Positions 56,179 through 64,000 of a stretch of DNA of 64,000 bases are shown here, piece after piece (position 1 is the first letter of the stretch; each line of letters opens with the position of its first letter). The DNA is from Chryseobacterium foetidum (GTDB lineage: Bacteria; Bacteroidota; Bacteroidia; Flavobacteriales; Weeksellaceae). The translations under genes and the position numbers were made by a program. The notes under the pieces are model-generated. The model was given only the letters and a program-made list of their open reading frames with translations. It was not told the DNA's origin and searched no databases. Where the stretch lies: assembly GCF_025457425.1 (NCBI RefSeq), contig NZ_JAMXIA010000001.1, positions 3,705,955 through 3,769,954 on the forward strand, given 5' to 3'.

Positions 56179-56583
56179 ATGGAGCTAGATTATATTAAGC
56201 ATATCAGTCCGATTCTGAAAGACGGAGTTAAAAATTATCTGATCGATATCGACGGAACAATTACGGAAGATGTTCCCAACGAAGAGCCGGAAAGAATGGT
56301 GACCTGCGAGCCTTTCCCAGATGCACTGGAAACAGTAAACAAATGGTACGATGAAGGTCATCAGATCTGTTTTTTTACTTCAAGAACAGAGAATTTAAAG
56401 CAGATTACAATTGATTGGTTAGATAAACACGGCTTCAAATACCACAGCGTTTTGTGCGGTAAACCAAGAGGCGGAAATTACCACTGGATTGACAATCATT
56501 TGGTGAGAGCTACAAGATACAAAGGTAAATTTACAGACATGGTGGAGAAACAGGTGACCATCGAAGTTTTTAAAGAAGATTAA
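56179..56583 (+). CDS. Small HAD-like phosphatase-fold protein
   Basis: A 134-residue protein with HAD motif I as LIDIDGTITED near 22-32, motif II-like CFFTSRTENLKQ near 74-85, and a C-terminal segment WIDNHLVRATRY. It is a minimal HAD domain without a cap. Automatic pipelines sometimes label this family 'phosphoheptose isomerase', which the sequence does not support. Substrate unknown. It is followed after 98 bases by a hydroxyacid dehydrogenase, possibly cotranscribed. Confidence 0.75.
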   Translation: MELDYIKHISPILKDGVKNYLIDIDGTITEDVPNEEPERMVTCEPFPDALETVNKWYDEGHQICFFTSRTENLKQITIDWLDKHGFKYHSVLCGKPRGGNYHWIDNHLVRATRYKGKFTDMVEKQVTIEVFKED

Positions 56584-56680
56584 ATCAAAGGGAAGGTTTA
56601 AAAATTAAAATGAAAGGCAAAATGCTGCAGATTCTTTTGGTTTTTAAATCTTTTTACATTTTAAATAGATTAAGTTAGTT

Positions 56681-57640
56681 ATGAAAGTTTTAGCAAACGA
56701 CGGTTTAGACCAGTCCGGAATTGATGCATTAACAGCAAAAGGCTTTGAAGTGATTACCACAAAAGTTCCTCAGGAATTTCTTCTGGATTATATCAACGAG
56801 CACAAAATCCGTACGGTTTTGGTAAGAAGTGCAACACAGGTGAGAAAAGATATTATTGATAACTGTCCGTCACTGGAAATCATCGGTAGAGGTGGAGTAG
56901 GAATGGATAATATCGATGTAGACTATGCGAGAGAAAAAGGAATTCATGTGATCAACACGCCTTCTGCATCATCAGAATCTGTGGCTGAACTGGTTTTTGC
57001 CCACTTATTTTCGGGAGCAAGATTTTTGCAGGATTCCAACAGAAAAATGCCTTTGGTAGGAGATACTGAGTTTGCTTCACTGAAAAAAGCATACGCTGCA
57101 GGTATAGAATTAAAAGGAAAGACCATCGGAATTGTCGGGATGGGAAGAATCGGTCAGGAAGTGGCAAAAATCGCTTTAGGACTTGGAATGAGAGTGATCG
57201 CTGCCGATAATATGGTGGGAAAAGCGAGCATTAAAGTAACTTTTTACAACAACCAGTTCATCAATGTTGAAATTGAAACTGAACCATTAATTGAAGTTCT
57301 GAAACATGCAGATTTTATCACGCTTCACGTTCCGGCTCAGAAAGAAGGATTTATGATTGGAAAATCTGAGTTTGATCTGATGAAAGACGGTGTTGCGATC
57401 GTGAATTGCTCAAGAGGCGGTGTGATCGACGAAACCGCTTTGATTGAAGCTTTAGATTCAGGAAAAGTGAGATTTGCAGGTTTGGATGTTTTCATTAACG
57501 AGCCAACGCCTTCAAAAGAAATTATTACACATTCTAAAATTTCTGTAACACCTCACACAGGTGCTTCAACGCTCGAAGCTCAGGATAGAATTGGCCTTTC
57601 TCTGGCAGAGCAGATTACAAGTATTTTACAGATTCAGTAA
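56681..57640 (+). CDS. serA: D-2-hydroxyacid dehydrogenase, probable D-3-phosphoglycerate dehydrogenase
   Basis: A 319-residue NAD-dependent enzyme. NAD-binding GMGRIGQ at 153-159; catalytic Arg in NCSRGGVID, Glu in VFINEPTPS and His in VTPHTGAST. It lacks the C-terminal ACT domain, as in short Bacteroidota SerA proteins, so it would not be regulated by serine through that domain. SerA is the best reading, but other 2-hydroxyacid substrates are possible; serC is not adjacent. Confidence 0.85.
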   Translation: MKVLANDGLDQSGIDALTAKGFEVITTKVPQEFLLDYINEHKIRTVLVRSATQVRKDIIDNCPSLEIIGRGGVGMDNIDVDYAREKGIHVINTPSASSESVAELVFAHLFSGARFLQDSNRKMPLVGDTEFASLKKAYAAGIELKGKTIGIVGMGRIGQEVAKIALGLGMRVIAADNMVGKASIKVTFYNNQFINVEIETEPLIEVLKHADFITLHVPAQKEGFMIGKSEFDLMKDGVAIVNCSRGGVIDETALIEALDSGKVRFAGLDVFINEPTPSKEIITHSKISVTPHTGASTLEAQDRIGLSLAEQITSILQIQ

Positions 57641-57663
57641 TTTTGAATCTTCATGAATAAAGA

Positions 57664-57691
57664 AAAACGCCGCAAATTTTGCGGCGTTTCT
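57664..57691. terminator. Bidirectional terminator between serA-like gene and mscL
   Basis: AAACGCCGCAAA and TTTGCGGCGTTT around a 2-base centre, with T-rich sequence on both sides; it can serve both convergent genes. Confidence 0.85.
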
Positions 57692-57695
57692 TGGT

Positions 57696-58085
57696 TTATA
57701 TGTTGTTCTTGGTTTTCAGTAAATCTCTGATTTCCATTAGCAGTTTCTGATCTTCAGTTGGTCCTGCAGGAGCTTCAATAGGAGCTTCCTCTTTTTTACT
57801 TAAGCTTGCAATTCCTTTGATAAGCATAAATAAAACAAATGCTACAATTAAGAAACTGATAACTGAAGACAGGAAGTTACCATACTTCACACCGTTCCAT
57901 GAAAGTTCTGCAATGTTTTTTACGTTAGCCTTTTCCAGTGCAGGATTCAGCAACAGTGGCGTAATAATATCATCAACAAATGATTTTACGATAGCACTGA
58001 AAGCTGCACCAATAATTACACCGACTGCAAGGTCAACTACGTTTCCTTTGAAAGCAAAATCTTTAAAATCTTTTACAAATCCCAT
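57696..58085 (-). CDS. mscL: Large-conductance mechanosensitive channel
   Basis: A 129-residue inner-membrane channel that opens on osmotic downshock. The first span and the conserved FKDFAFKGNVVDLAVGVIIG pore helix, FVDDIITPLL, the second span FLIVAFVLFMLI and the C-terminal helix TEDQKLLMEIRDLLK are all present. Length and order are standard. Confidence 0.97.
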   Translation of the reverse strand: MGFVKDFKDFAFKGNVVDLAVGVIIGAAFSAIVKSFVDDIITPLLLNPALEKANVKNIAELSWNGVKYGNFLSSVISFLIVAFVLFMLIKGIASLSKKEEAPIEAPAGPTEDQKLLMEIRDLLKTKNNI

Positions 58086-58221
58086 AATTTTTTATTTTTT
58101 AAATGTTTTGCACAAAAGTATCATTTAAAAATAATAATATTAAATGTTTTGGGTACTTTTTTGATTTGAATGATGAATAATTTTAAATAATTATGGTTAA
58201 ATTTATTAAAAATCAATTCAA

Positions 58222-59736
58222 ATGAAAATTTTTACAGCCGAAAATATTAGAAAAGCAGATCAGCACACGATTGAAAACGAACCGGTTTCCTCTGTCAATT
58301 TAATGGAAAGAGCAGCTCAAAGTTGTGCAGATTGGATCCATTCTAACTGTAAAAATCATACCCGCTTTGCAATTTTTTGTGGTAACGGAAATAATGGTGG
58401 AGACGGTTTCGCCATTGCAAGAATACTCTATCTGAAAGGTTTTGATGTGGATGTTTTTATAGATAAAACAAATTCTAAATTTTCGGATGATGCATTGATT
58501 AATTTAAAAAGATTAAAAGATATTTCAGGAATTTCAGTTCATGATTTTACTGAAACTGATAAATTTAATTTTGAAAAAACGATTCTGATCGATGCGCTTT
58601 TCGGGACAGGATTGACGAGAAATTTAGAAGGAATTCATCGGGATTTAATTGAAAAGTTAAATTTAAAAAATAATCCTAAAATTGCGGTTGATATTCCATC
58701 CGGAATGTTTCCAGATCAGCTAAATGGCGAAGACGATGTCATCTTTAAAGCAGATTTCACATTAACGTTCCAGTTTTGGAAAAAGAGCTTTCTCCATCCC
58801 GAAACCGGAATTTTTGCAGGAAAAGTTGTTGTTTTGGATATAAATCTATCAAAGGAATTTACTGATGAAACCGAAACTGATGATTTTGTGATTGATGATG
58901 ATGTAATTTTTAAAATATTTAAACCAAGAGAAGATTTTGCTCACAAAGGAACTTACGGAAAATCAATTATCGTTGGAGGAAGTTACGGTAAAATGGGTGC
59001 TGCAGTTTTGGCTACCAAATCTGCTTTGAGAACGGGTTCGGGATTAACTTTTGTGTTGGCTCCAAACTGTGGTTATGAAATATTACAGACGAGCTGTACG
59101 GAAGCGATGTTTATTGAAGGTGGCGAAAAAATTATCAATAAAATTGATTATCAGGAAAATTCTGTTTATGGAATCGGTCCCGGTTTAGGAACTGAAATGG
59201 AAACTGAGAAAGCTTTACTGAAATTCCTTGAAACATTTCAAAATCCTCTTGTTTTAGACGCAGACGCTTTAAATCTTATTTCTAAAGATGAAAATCATTT
59301 AAAATTAATTACTAAAAACTCAATCATAACGCCACATCCCAAAGAATTTGAAAGACTTTTTGGTAAAACTGAGAATTCAATGGAAAGATTAAATTTAGCC
59401 AAAACAAAAGCGAAAGAACTTGAGATTATTATTGTTTTAAAAGACCACCATACACAGGTTGTAACTCCCAATGGTGAAGTTTTTTATAACATTACAGGAA
59501 ATTCAGGTTTGGCAAAAGGAGGAAGTGGCGATATTCTCACAGGAATTTTAATTTCACTTTTAGCTCAAAAATATTCTTCCAAGGAAGCTGCAATTTTAGG
59601 TGTTTGGCTTCATGGGAAGGCTGCAGATTTTGCCGCAGAAAAGTATTCAAAAGAAGCAATGCAACCCACTGATGTGATCGATGAAATTGGAAATGTATTT
59701 CTTGAATTAAATAAAAAAGCCACAATCAAGTTGTGA
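58222..59736 (+). CDS. nnr: Bifunctional NAD(P)H-hydrate epimerase / ADP-dependent dehydratase
   Basis: A 504-residue repair enzyme for damaged NAD(P)H. The N-terminal YjeF epimerase domain (about 1-215) has FCGNGNNGGDGFAIAR and AVDIPSGM. The C-terminal ribokinase-like dehydratase domain (about 225-500) has GGSYGKMGAAVLATKSAL, GIGPGLGT, VLDADALNLIS, ITPHPKEFERL and NSGLAKGGSGDILTGI. It is a complete fusion of normal size, convergent with lgt. Confidence 0.96.
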   Translation: MKIFTAENIRKADQHTIENEPVSSVNLMERAAQSCADWIHSNCKNHTRFAIFCGNGNNGGDGFAIARILYLKGFDVDVFIDKTNSKFSDDALINLKRLKDISGISVHDFTETDKFNFEKTILIDALFGTGLTRNLEGIHRDLIEKLNLKNNPKIAVDIPSGMFPDQLNGEDDVIFKADFTLTFQFWKKSFLHPETGIFAGKVVVLDINLSKEFTDETETDDFVIDDDVIFKIFKPREDFAHKGTYGKSIIVGGSYGKMGAAVLATKSALRTGSGLTFVLAPNCGYEILQTSCTEAMFIEGGEKIINKIDYQENSVYGIGPGLGTEMETEKALLKFLETFQNPLVLDADALNLISKDENHLKLITKNSIITPHPKEFERLFGKTENSMERLNLAKTKAKELEIIIVLKDHHTQVVTPNGEVFYNITGNSGLAKGGSGDILTGILISLLAQKYSSKEAAILGVWLHGKAADFAAEKYSKEAMQPTDVIDEIGNVFLELNKKATIKL

Positions 59737-59763
59737 CTTTATATTAATTTAAAAAGTTTTTAA

Positions 59764-61014
59764 TTAGAAAGTTTTATCTCCTTCAGGCTCGATTCTGTTG
59801 TTCTTAGAATAAATCATAATTGCAACTCCCGCAAGCATAAACGGAATGGAAAGAATCTGACCGGTATTTAAACCACCGAATGAAATAAATTCGTCTCCCT
59901 GAGGCTCTTTTAAAAATTCTACAAAGAATCTGATCGCCCAGAGAATGATGAAGAATAAACCGAATAACCAACCCTGTTGGTATTTTTTATTGGTTTTTCT
60001 ATACAAAAACCAGAGTAAAACAAATAGTAAAACATAGCCAGTTGCTTCTAAAAGTTGACCTGGATATCTTGGTACAGTTACACCGTATTCATCGCTCATC
60101 TGTGGAAAAAGAATAGCTAAAGGAGAGCTTGGATCGACCTGTTTTCCGATGATTTCAGAGTTGAAAAAGTTTCCTAGTCTTACAAAAGCACCACCAAGTG
60201 AAACTACAATCCCCAATCGGTCATACACCCAAAACGGATTTTTCTTGATGATTTTAAATGAGTAGTAAAGTGTTGTGAAAATCAGCATTATTGTTGCACC
60301 GTGGCTTGCCAAACCTGAAAAACCAGTGAATTCTAACTCAGGTTTTGTTCGGATGGGAAGAAAAACACTCAGGAAATCTTCCTTAAAAAGCTCCGGCTGA
60401 TAAAAGATAACGTGACCTAATCTTGCACCCAAAATAGTTCCGATTAACGTCCATGTAAAAAGCGGATCAAGATATTTCTGATTTACATGATCGATATCGA
60501 ATATTTTTTTCATTAAAATATATCCGAAACCGAAAGCAAAAACAAACATTAAACTGTAATAATGAAGAGTAAAAGACCCAATTTTGATTCCTACAGAAGG
60601 ATCCCAAATCTTATACTCTGTTTCCAGAGAAACCTGATCTGCTTCTGTGAGAGGTTTTGATGACTTTAAAATATATTTGAAATCAGCTTTATTTTGTGCC
60701 GGCTTAAAATCTTTATTTAAAAACTGATAACCGTTTTTCTGAAGAACCATAAATGCGTTGTCATAAAATTCTCCCCAACCGTTTTTTCCTTCGACATTGG
60801 CTTTATTGACGATAATTAAGCTGTTTGCAGCATTTTTTCCTGCAAAATCTGCAAATGTTTTGGCATCAGTTGTAGTGAAAACTTTTACCGGAACATGCTG
60901 ACTGTTGACGATAAGTTTGGCATCAGAAACGCCATCAGGATAATTCTGAGCAAAAATATTCTGAACAAAAAACGCAAAGATGATCAGATAAACTCTAAAG
61001 AATATAGTATTCAT
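59764..61014 (-). CDS. lgt: Prolipoprotein diacylglyceryl transferase with extra N-terminal domain
   Basis: A 416-residue inner-membrane enzyme that attaches diacylglycerol to the lipobox Cys of prolipoproteins. The Lgt core starts near residue 145 (IGSFTLHYYSLMFVFAFGFG) with GARLGHVIFYQPE near 195-208 and the signature GGAFVRLGNFFNSEIIG near 272-288. Unusually, about 145 residues precede it: a signal peptide (to about 23, NIFAQ) and a soluble domain with SDAKLIVNSQHVPVKVFTTT. Typical Lgt is 260-300 residues. The only ATG giving the core is the one at 61014 or within the extension. Confidence 0.92.
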   Translation of the reverse strand: MNTIFFRVYLIIFAFFVQNIFAQNYPDGVSDAKLIVNSQHVPVKVFTTTDAKTFADFAGKNAANSLIIVNKANVEGKNGWGEFYDNAFMVLQKNGYQFLNKDFKPAQNKADFKYILKSSKPLTEADQVSLETEYKIWDPSVGIKIGSFTLHYYSLMFVFAFGFGYILMKKIFDIDHVNQKYLDPLFTWTLIGTILGARLGHVIFYQPELFKEDFLSVFLPIRTKPELEFTGFSGLASHGATIMLIFTTLYYSFKIIKKNPFWVYDRLGIVVSLGGAFVRLGNFFNSEIIGKQVDPSSPLAILFPQMSDEYGVTVPRYPGQLLEATGYVLLFVLLWFLYRKTNKKYQQGWLFGLFFIILWAIRFFVEFLKEPQGDEFISFGGLNTGQILSIPFMLAGVAIMIYSKNNRIEPEGDKTF

Positions 61015-61033
61015 TATAAAAATGTTTTTAGCA

Positions 61034-61282
61034 TTAGTGGTTGCATTTTGGGGGAACCGGATCGTAACCGCTGCCGCCCCAGGGATGACATTTTAAAATT
61101 CTTTTCGCCCCCAGCCAAAATCCTTTAAAAATCCCGTGAACCTGCAGAGATTCTACCATATAATGCGAACAGGTTGGTTCGTATCGGCAGTTTTTAGGAA
61201 GTAATGGCGAAATAAACCATTGGTAAAATCTAATGAGAATTACCAAAGGAAACGTAATGATTTTATTAAATGAAATTTTCAA
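61034..61282 (-). CDS. yidD: Membrane protein insertion efficiency factor YidD
   Basis: An 82-residue protein with the family pattern [23 protein letters not shown] split across the N-terminal half, then [13 protein letters not shown] and [15 protein letters not shown]. It assists YidC-dependent membrane insertion and is peripheral to the inner membrane. It is 19 bases upstream of lgt on the same strand. Confidence 0.93.
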   Translation of the reverse strand: MKISFNKIITFPLVILIRFYQWFISPLLPKNCRYEPTCSHYMVESLQVHGIFKGFWLGAKRILKCHPWGGSGYDPVPPKCNH

Positions 61283-61431
61283 AACATTGCAAAAGTAGGG
61301 TAAAAAATTGAAATTTAGTTTAAATTTGTTTCAAGTTTCGGGCAGTAAACAGGTGGTTCACCGGATAAATTACCTCGTTTGTCGATTCCTTTTTACTTTC
61401 CGAAAATATATACAATTCAAATAGAAAAATC

Positions 61432-62709
61432 TTGAATCACAACACACCTTTAGCAGAAAGATTAAGACCCAAAAGTCTGGATGAAGTTTTGGGGCAGGAG
61501 CACCTGACGGGAGAAAAAGGAACGATCAGAAAAATGCTTGAAAACGACTCGCTGAATTCATTGATTCTCTGGGGGCCGCCTGGAACAGGAAAAACGACTT
61601 TGGCGGAAATTATTTCTGAAAAATCAGGCAGAAAATTCTTCAAACTTTCGGCAGTTTCTTCGGGAGTAAAAGATGTACGGGATGTGATAGAAGATGCCAA
61701 AAAACAAAATCTTTTTTCTGGAAAATCGCCGATTCTCTTCATTGATGAAATTCACCGCTTTAATAAATCTCAGCAGGATTCGCTGCTGCATGCAGTAGAA
61801 AAAGGCTGGGTGGTTTTGATTGGTGCAACTACCGAAAACCCTAGTTTCGAGGTTGTTTCGGCATTGCTTTCAAGAAGTCAGGTTTATATTTTAAAGGCTT
61901 TGAGTTATGATAAACTGGAGGAATTAATTGATATTTCCACAGCAAGATTTAATAAAGATGAAAATTCTGATTTTATAATTAAAGAAAAGGAAGCGTTCAT
62001 ACAATATTCCGGTGGTGATGGGAGGAAACTGATTAATTCTGTGGAACTGGTTTTAAATCAGTTTAAAAATTCAGATACTACGGAAATTTCTAATGAAGAT
62101 GTAATGTCTGTTTTGCAGGAAACAATGGCACTTTACGATAAAAATGGCGAGCAACATTATGATATTATTTCGGCCTTCATTAAATCAATGCGCGGAAGTG
62201 ACCCGAACGGCGCTGTATATTGGTTGGCGAGAATGATTGCGGGAGGGGAGGACATAAAATTCATCGCCAGAAGAATGTTGATTTTAGCTTCGGAAGATAT
62301 TGGTCTGGCAAACCCGAATGCTTTGGTTATTGCGAATAACTGTTTTCAGGCAATCAACGTGATCGGAAATCCCGAGGCTCGAATTTTACTGAGCGAAACA
62401 GCGATTTATCTTGCGGTTTCTCCAAAAAGTAATTCTGCTTATATGGCGATCAACGAAGCGTTGGCTTTTGTGAAGAAAACCGGAAATCTACCGGTGCCTT
62501 TACATTTAAGAAATGCTCCGACAAAACTGATGAAAGATTTGGATTACGGCAAAGAATATAAATATGCCCATTCCTTTGACGGAAATTTCGTCAATCAGGA
62601 TTTTCTGCCTGAAGAAATCAAGGATGCAAAGTTTTACGAGCCGGGAAATAATGCCACGGAAAAGAAAATCTATGACGAACTAAAGAAAAAGTGGAATGAT
62701 AAGTATTAA
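61432..62709 (+). CDS. rarA: Replication-associated recombination protein A (MgsA/RarA)
   Basis: A 425-residue AAA+ ATPase acting at stalled replication forks. Walker A GPPGTGKT at 48-55, Walker B ILFIDEIHRF near 100, sensor region IGATTENPSFEV and arginine-finger LLSRSQVY. The C-terminal MgsA oligomerisation domain (DIISAFIKSMRGSDPNGAVY) is intact. Start is TTG at 61432, directly before the conserved NHNTPLAERLRP; no ATG is available there. Confidence 0.95.
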   Translation: MNHNTPLAERLRPKSLDEVLGQEHLTGEKGTIRKMLENDSLNSLILWGPPGTGKTTLAEIISEKSGRKFFKLSAVSSGVKDVRDVIEDAKKQNLFSGKSPILFIDEIHRFNKSQQDSLLHAVEKGWVVLIGATTENPSFEVVSALLSRSQVYILKALSYDKLEELIDISTARFNKDENSDFIIKEKEAFIQYSGGDGRKLINSVELVLNQFKNSDTTEISNEDVMSVLQETMALYDKNGEQHYDIISAFIKSMRGSDPNGAVYWLARMIAGGEDIKFIARRMLILASEDIGLANPNALVIANNCFQAINVIGNPEARILLSETAIYLAVSPKSNSAYMAINEALAFVKKTGNLPVPLHLRNAPTKLMKDLDYGKEYKYAHSFDGNFVNQDFLPEEIKDAKFYEPGNNATEKKIYDELKKKWNDKY

Positions 62710-62739
62710 AAAAGGACATTCAAAATGAATGTCCTTCCT
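62706..62739. terminator. Bidirectional terminator between rarA and the following minus-strand gene
   Basis: AAGGACATTCA, loop AAA, TGAATGTCCTT. The minus strand has a good T-run, the plus strand a weaker one. Confidence 0.82.
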
Positions 62740-62763
62740 AAAAATATCTAATATGGCAATTTT

Positions 62764-63201
62764 TTATTTCTTTGGGCTGGTAATCACAAGCGTTTTTTTA
62801 CCATTATAATCTTTCACTTCCGAATTCTCCATCAGATTGGCGAAAATATTGATTTTTGTATCCGTAAATTCATATCCGTCAATTACAACAGGTGTTTCCG
62901 CATCCAAACTGTTTTGCTTATTAAGCTCTGCAAGGCTGATGAAATCAAGTGTTCCGTAATCTTTTTTAAATTTTACAGAAGCCAAACCGTTTTCAGCAAG
63001 AAAACTGAATTTTTTCAAATCCTGAGGTAATGCTGCAGAATTTTTAAACATATTCACGCTTTGTACATATTGTTTGTTGGCATCAAACATAGCAACAGTT
63101 CCTACATTTCCATTAGCAATAGCAAATTTTGTGGAAGGATTTTTCTGAGCAAAAACACTTACTGAAGCAAACAAAACTAAAGAATATAGAATTTTTTTCA
63201 T
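62764..63201 (-). CDS. Hypothetical exported protein
   Basis: A 145-residue protein with a signal peptide (about 1-18, SVFAQ). The remainder (FAIANGNVGTVAMFDANKQY, FSFLAENGLASVKFKKDYG) shows no known domain to me. Likely periplasmic or outer-membrane-associated. It is monocistronic; 63202-63446 after its start has no gene. Confidence 0.75.
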   Translation of the reverse strand: MKKILYSLVLFASVSVFAQKNPSTKFAIANGNVGTVAMFDANKQYVQSVNMFKNSAALPQDLKKFSFLAENGLASVKFKKDYGTLDFISLAELNKQNSLDAETPVVIDGYEFTDTKINIFANLMENSEVKDYNGKKTLVITSPKK

Positions 63202-63446
63202 AATCGGAAATTATTTCGGTTTAAAAACAGGATAAAAATACATAAATTTTAAATAATAGCAATAAAAAATCTATTTATTTTGAAGATATAATAATTATAA
63301 TGACATAATGTTGTCTCCAACACTGTTGGTTTACTGATTACTGCATCAGAATATGAACAGGATGGAGCAATGTTTAGTTTTGATAATTTTAGAAAAATTG
63401 ATTTAAAATCTAATTATTTTTTGATAAAAAATAACTTCGAAACTAC

Positions 63447-63863
63447 CTATTCAGAATCCTTCCAGTTTTTTAAAATAAATTCCATTAAAAGTTCAGGACA
63501 TTTGATTACCTTTCCGGTTCGGGAATCCAAAAAGAAAAGTGTGGTTCTGGCATCTGTAATTTTTACATTTTCAGCATTAAAAATTTCATATCTGAACTCA
63601 ATTTTTACCCCGGGAATTTTTTCAACGAAAGTATGAATTGTTAAAACTTCATCATAAAAAGCTGGTTTGATGTATTTAATATTGTACTCGGAGACAGGAA
63701 GCCAAATTCCTCTTTTTTCAATCTCGTCATAAGAAATTCCTATGGTTCTGAAGAGCTCCACTCTTGCAACTTCCAGATACTCTGCATAGTTGCCATAATA
63801 GACATATTTCATAGGGTCGGTTTCTCCGTAACGTACTCGTAATGAGTGAGTTGTATGTATCAT
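63447..63863 (-). CDS. YbgC/4-hydroxybenzoyl-CoA thioesterase-like protein
   Basis: A 138-residue hotdog-fold thioesterase. VRYGETDPMKYVYYGNYAEY near 10-29 carries the catalytic Asp (RYGETD), followed by ARVELFRTIGISYDEIEKRG. The frame is open to 63920, but the -7 element at 63886-63893 lies inside that extension, so ATG 63863 is chosen. Likely hydrolyses short or aromatic acyl-CoA; exact substrate unknown. Confidence 0.88.
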   Translation of the reverse strand: MIHTTHSLRVRYGETDPMKYVYYGNYAEYLEVARVELFRTIGISYDEIEKRGIWLPVSEYNIKYIKPAFYDEVLTIHTFVEKIPGVKIEFRYEIFNAENVKITDARTTLFFLDSRTGKVIKCPELLMEFILKNWKDSE

Positions 63864-63885
63864 GCTATGGTCTTTTTTATACATA

Positions 63886-63893
63886 CAAATATA
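63886..63893 (-). promoter_or_regulatory. -7 promoter element of the YbgC-like gene
   Basis: TATATTTG on the minus strand, exact TAnnTTTG, 22 bases before the chosen ATG. The remaining bases to 64000 show no gene. Confidence 0.6.
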
Positions 63894-64000
63894 TTTTTTA
63901 ATAATCAATAGGTGCAACATTTTTTTTTAAAAAGAAAATACGTGACCTTTGCTGTCCACCTTTTTTGAACGACTAACTACGCAATATCAGGGCATAAAAA

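Noticed and set aside
63370..63636. Plus-strand frame opposite the YbgC-like thioesterase
   Set aside because: It lies mostly antisense to a gene with clear catalytic motifs and has no recognisable features itself.

Overview
The window is chromosomal DNA from a flavobacterium of the Chryseobacterium type (Bacteroidota, Weeksellaceae). Evidence: a SusC/SusD outer-membrane pair, a PorT-like type IX secretion protein beside ubiE, RNase Y, short-Q-loop cytochrome bd, an SDR-type threonine dehydrogenase, about 35% G+C, almost no Shine-Dalgarno sequences, and many start regions preceded by the Bacteroidota -7 element TAnnTTTG. I see no tRNA, rRNA, IS transposase, prophage or CRISPR array.

Layout. 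1-186: start of a DUF4197 gene running off the edge. 584-12466: a glycan-utilisation locus (SusC, SusD, LamG lipoprotein, two paralogous PF10091/GH144-like glycanases, alpha/beta hydrolase, GH3 beta-glucosidase), best read as a system for beta-glucan, possibly beta-1,2-glucan. 12556-13470: six tandem ~157-nt palindromic repeats. 13546-21649 (minus): a complete trp operon trpL-E-G-D-C-F-B-A with lipB at its end, controlled by a leader peptide with three consecutive Trp codons plus competing terminator/antiterminator hairpins. 21847-26480: two small lipoproteins (one a cytochrome c), rlmF, lysS, and a methyltransferase gene trapped between lysS and a second, diverged copy of the lysS 3' end.

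26583-41816: OmpA-like protein, cydAB, gyrB, two DUF3857/transglutaminase-like proteins, two DUF3298-type lipoproteins, a lipid kinase, a dicarboxylate symporter and gamma-glutamyltransferase. 41906-50877: threonine dehydrogenase, a degenerate NodB-like protein, a metallophosphoesterase, a KAS III-like synthase, then a small-protein/ubiE/porT cluster and a coiled-coil/zapA/6S-like RNA/rny cluster. 50954-63863: housekeeping genes (gcvT, idi, serA-like, mscL, nnr, lgt, yidD, rarA, thioesterases) interrupted at 52.8-53.4 kb by a repeat-rich gap.

Most noteworthy: the trp attenuator whose leader ORF seems to begin at or next to the transcription start; the lysS 3'-end duplication enclosing a methyltransferase; the 6S-like RNA between zapA and rny; two families of composite hairpins with fixed arms and changeable loops; 157-nt and 41-nt tandem arrays; repeat-like DNA inside trp operon gaps and apparently inside the trpF reading frame; and an Lgt enzyme with an extra exported N-terminal domain. 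Nothing here is a clear new defence or mobile system; the strongest undescribed signals are in RNA, repeats and genome architecture.
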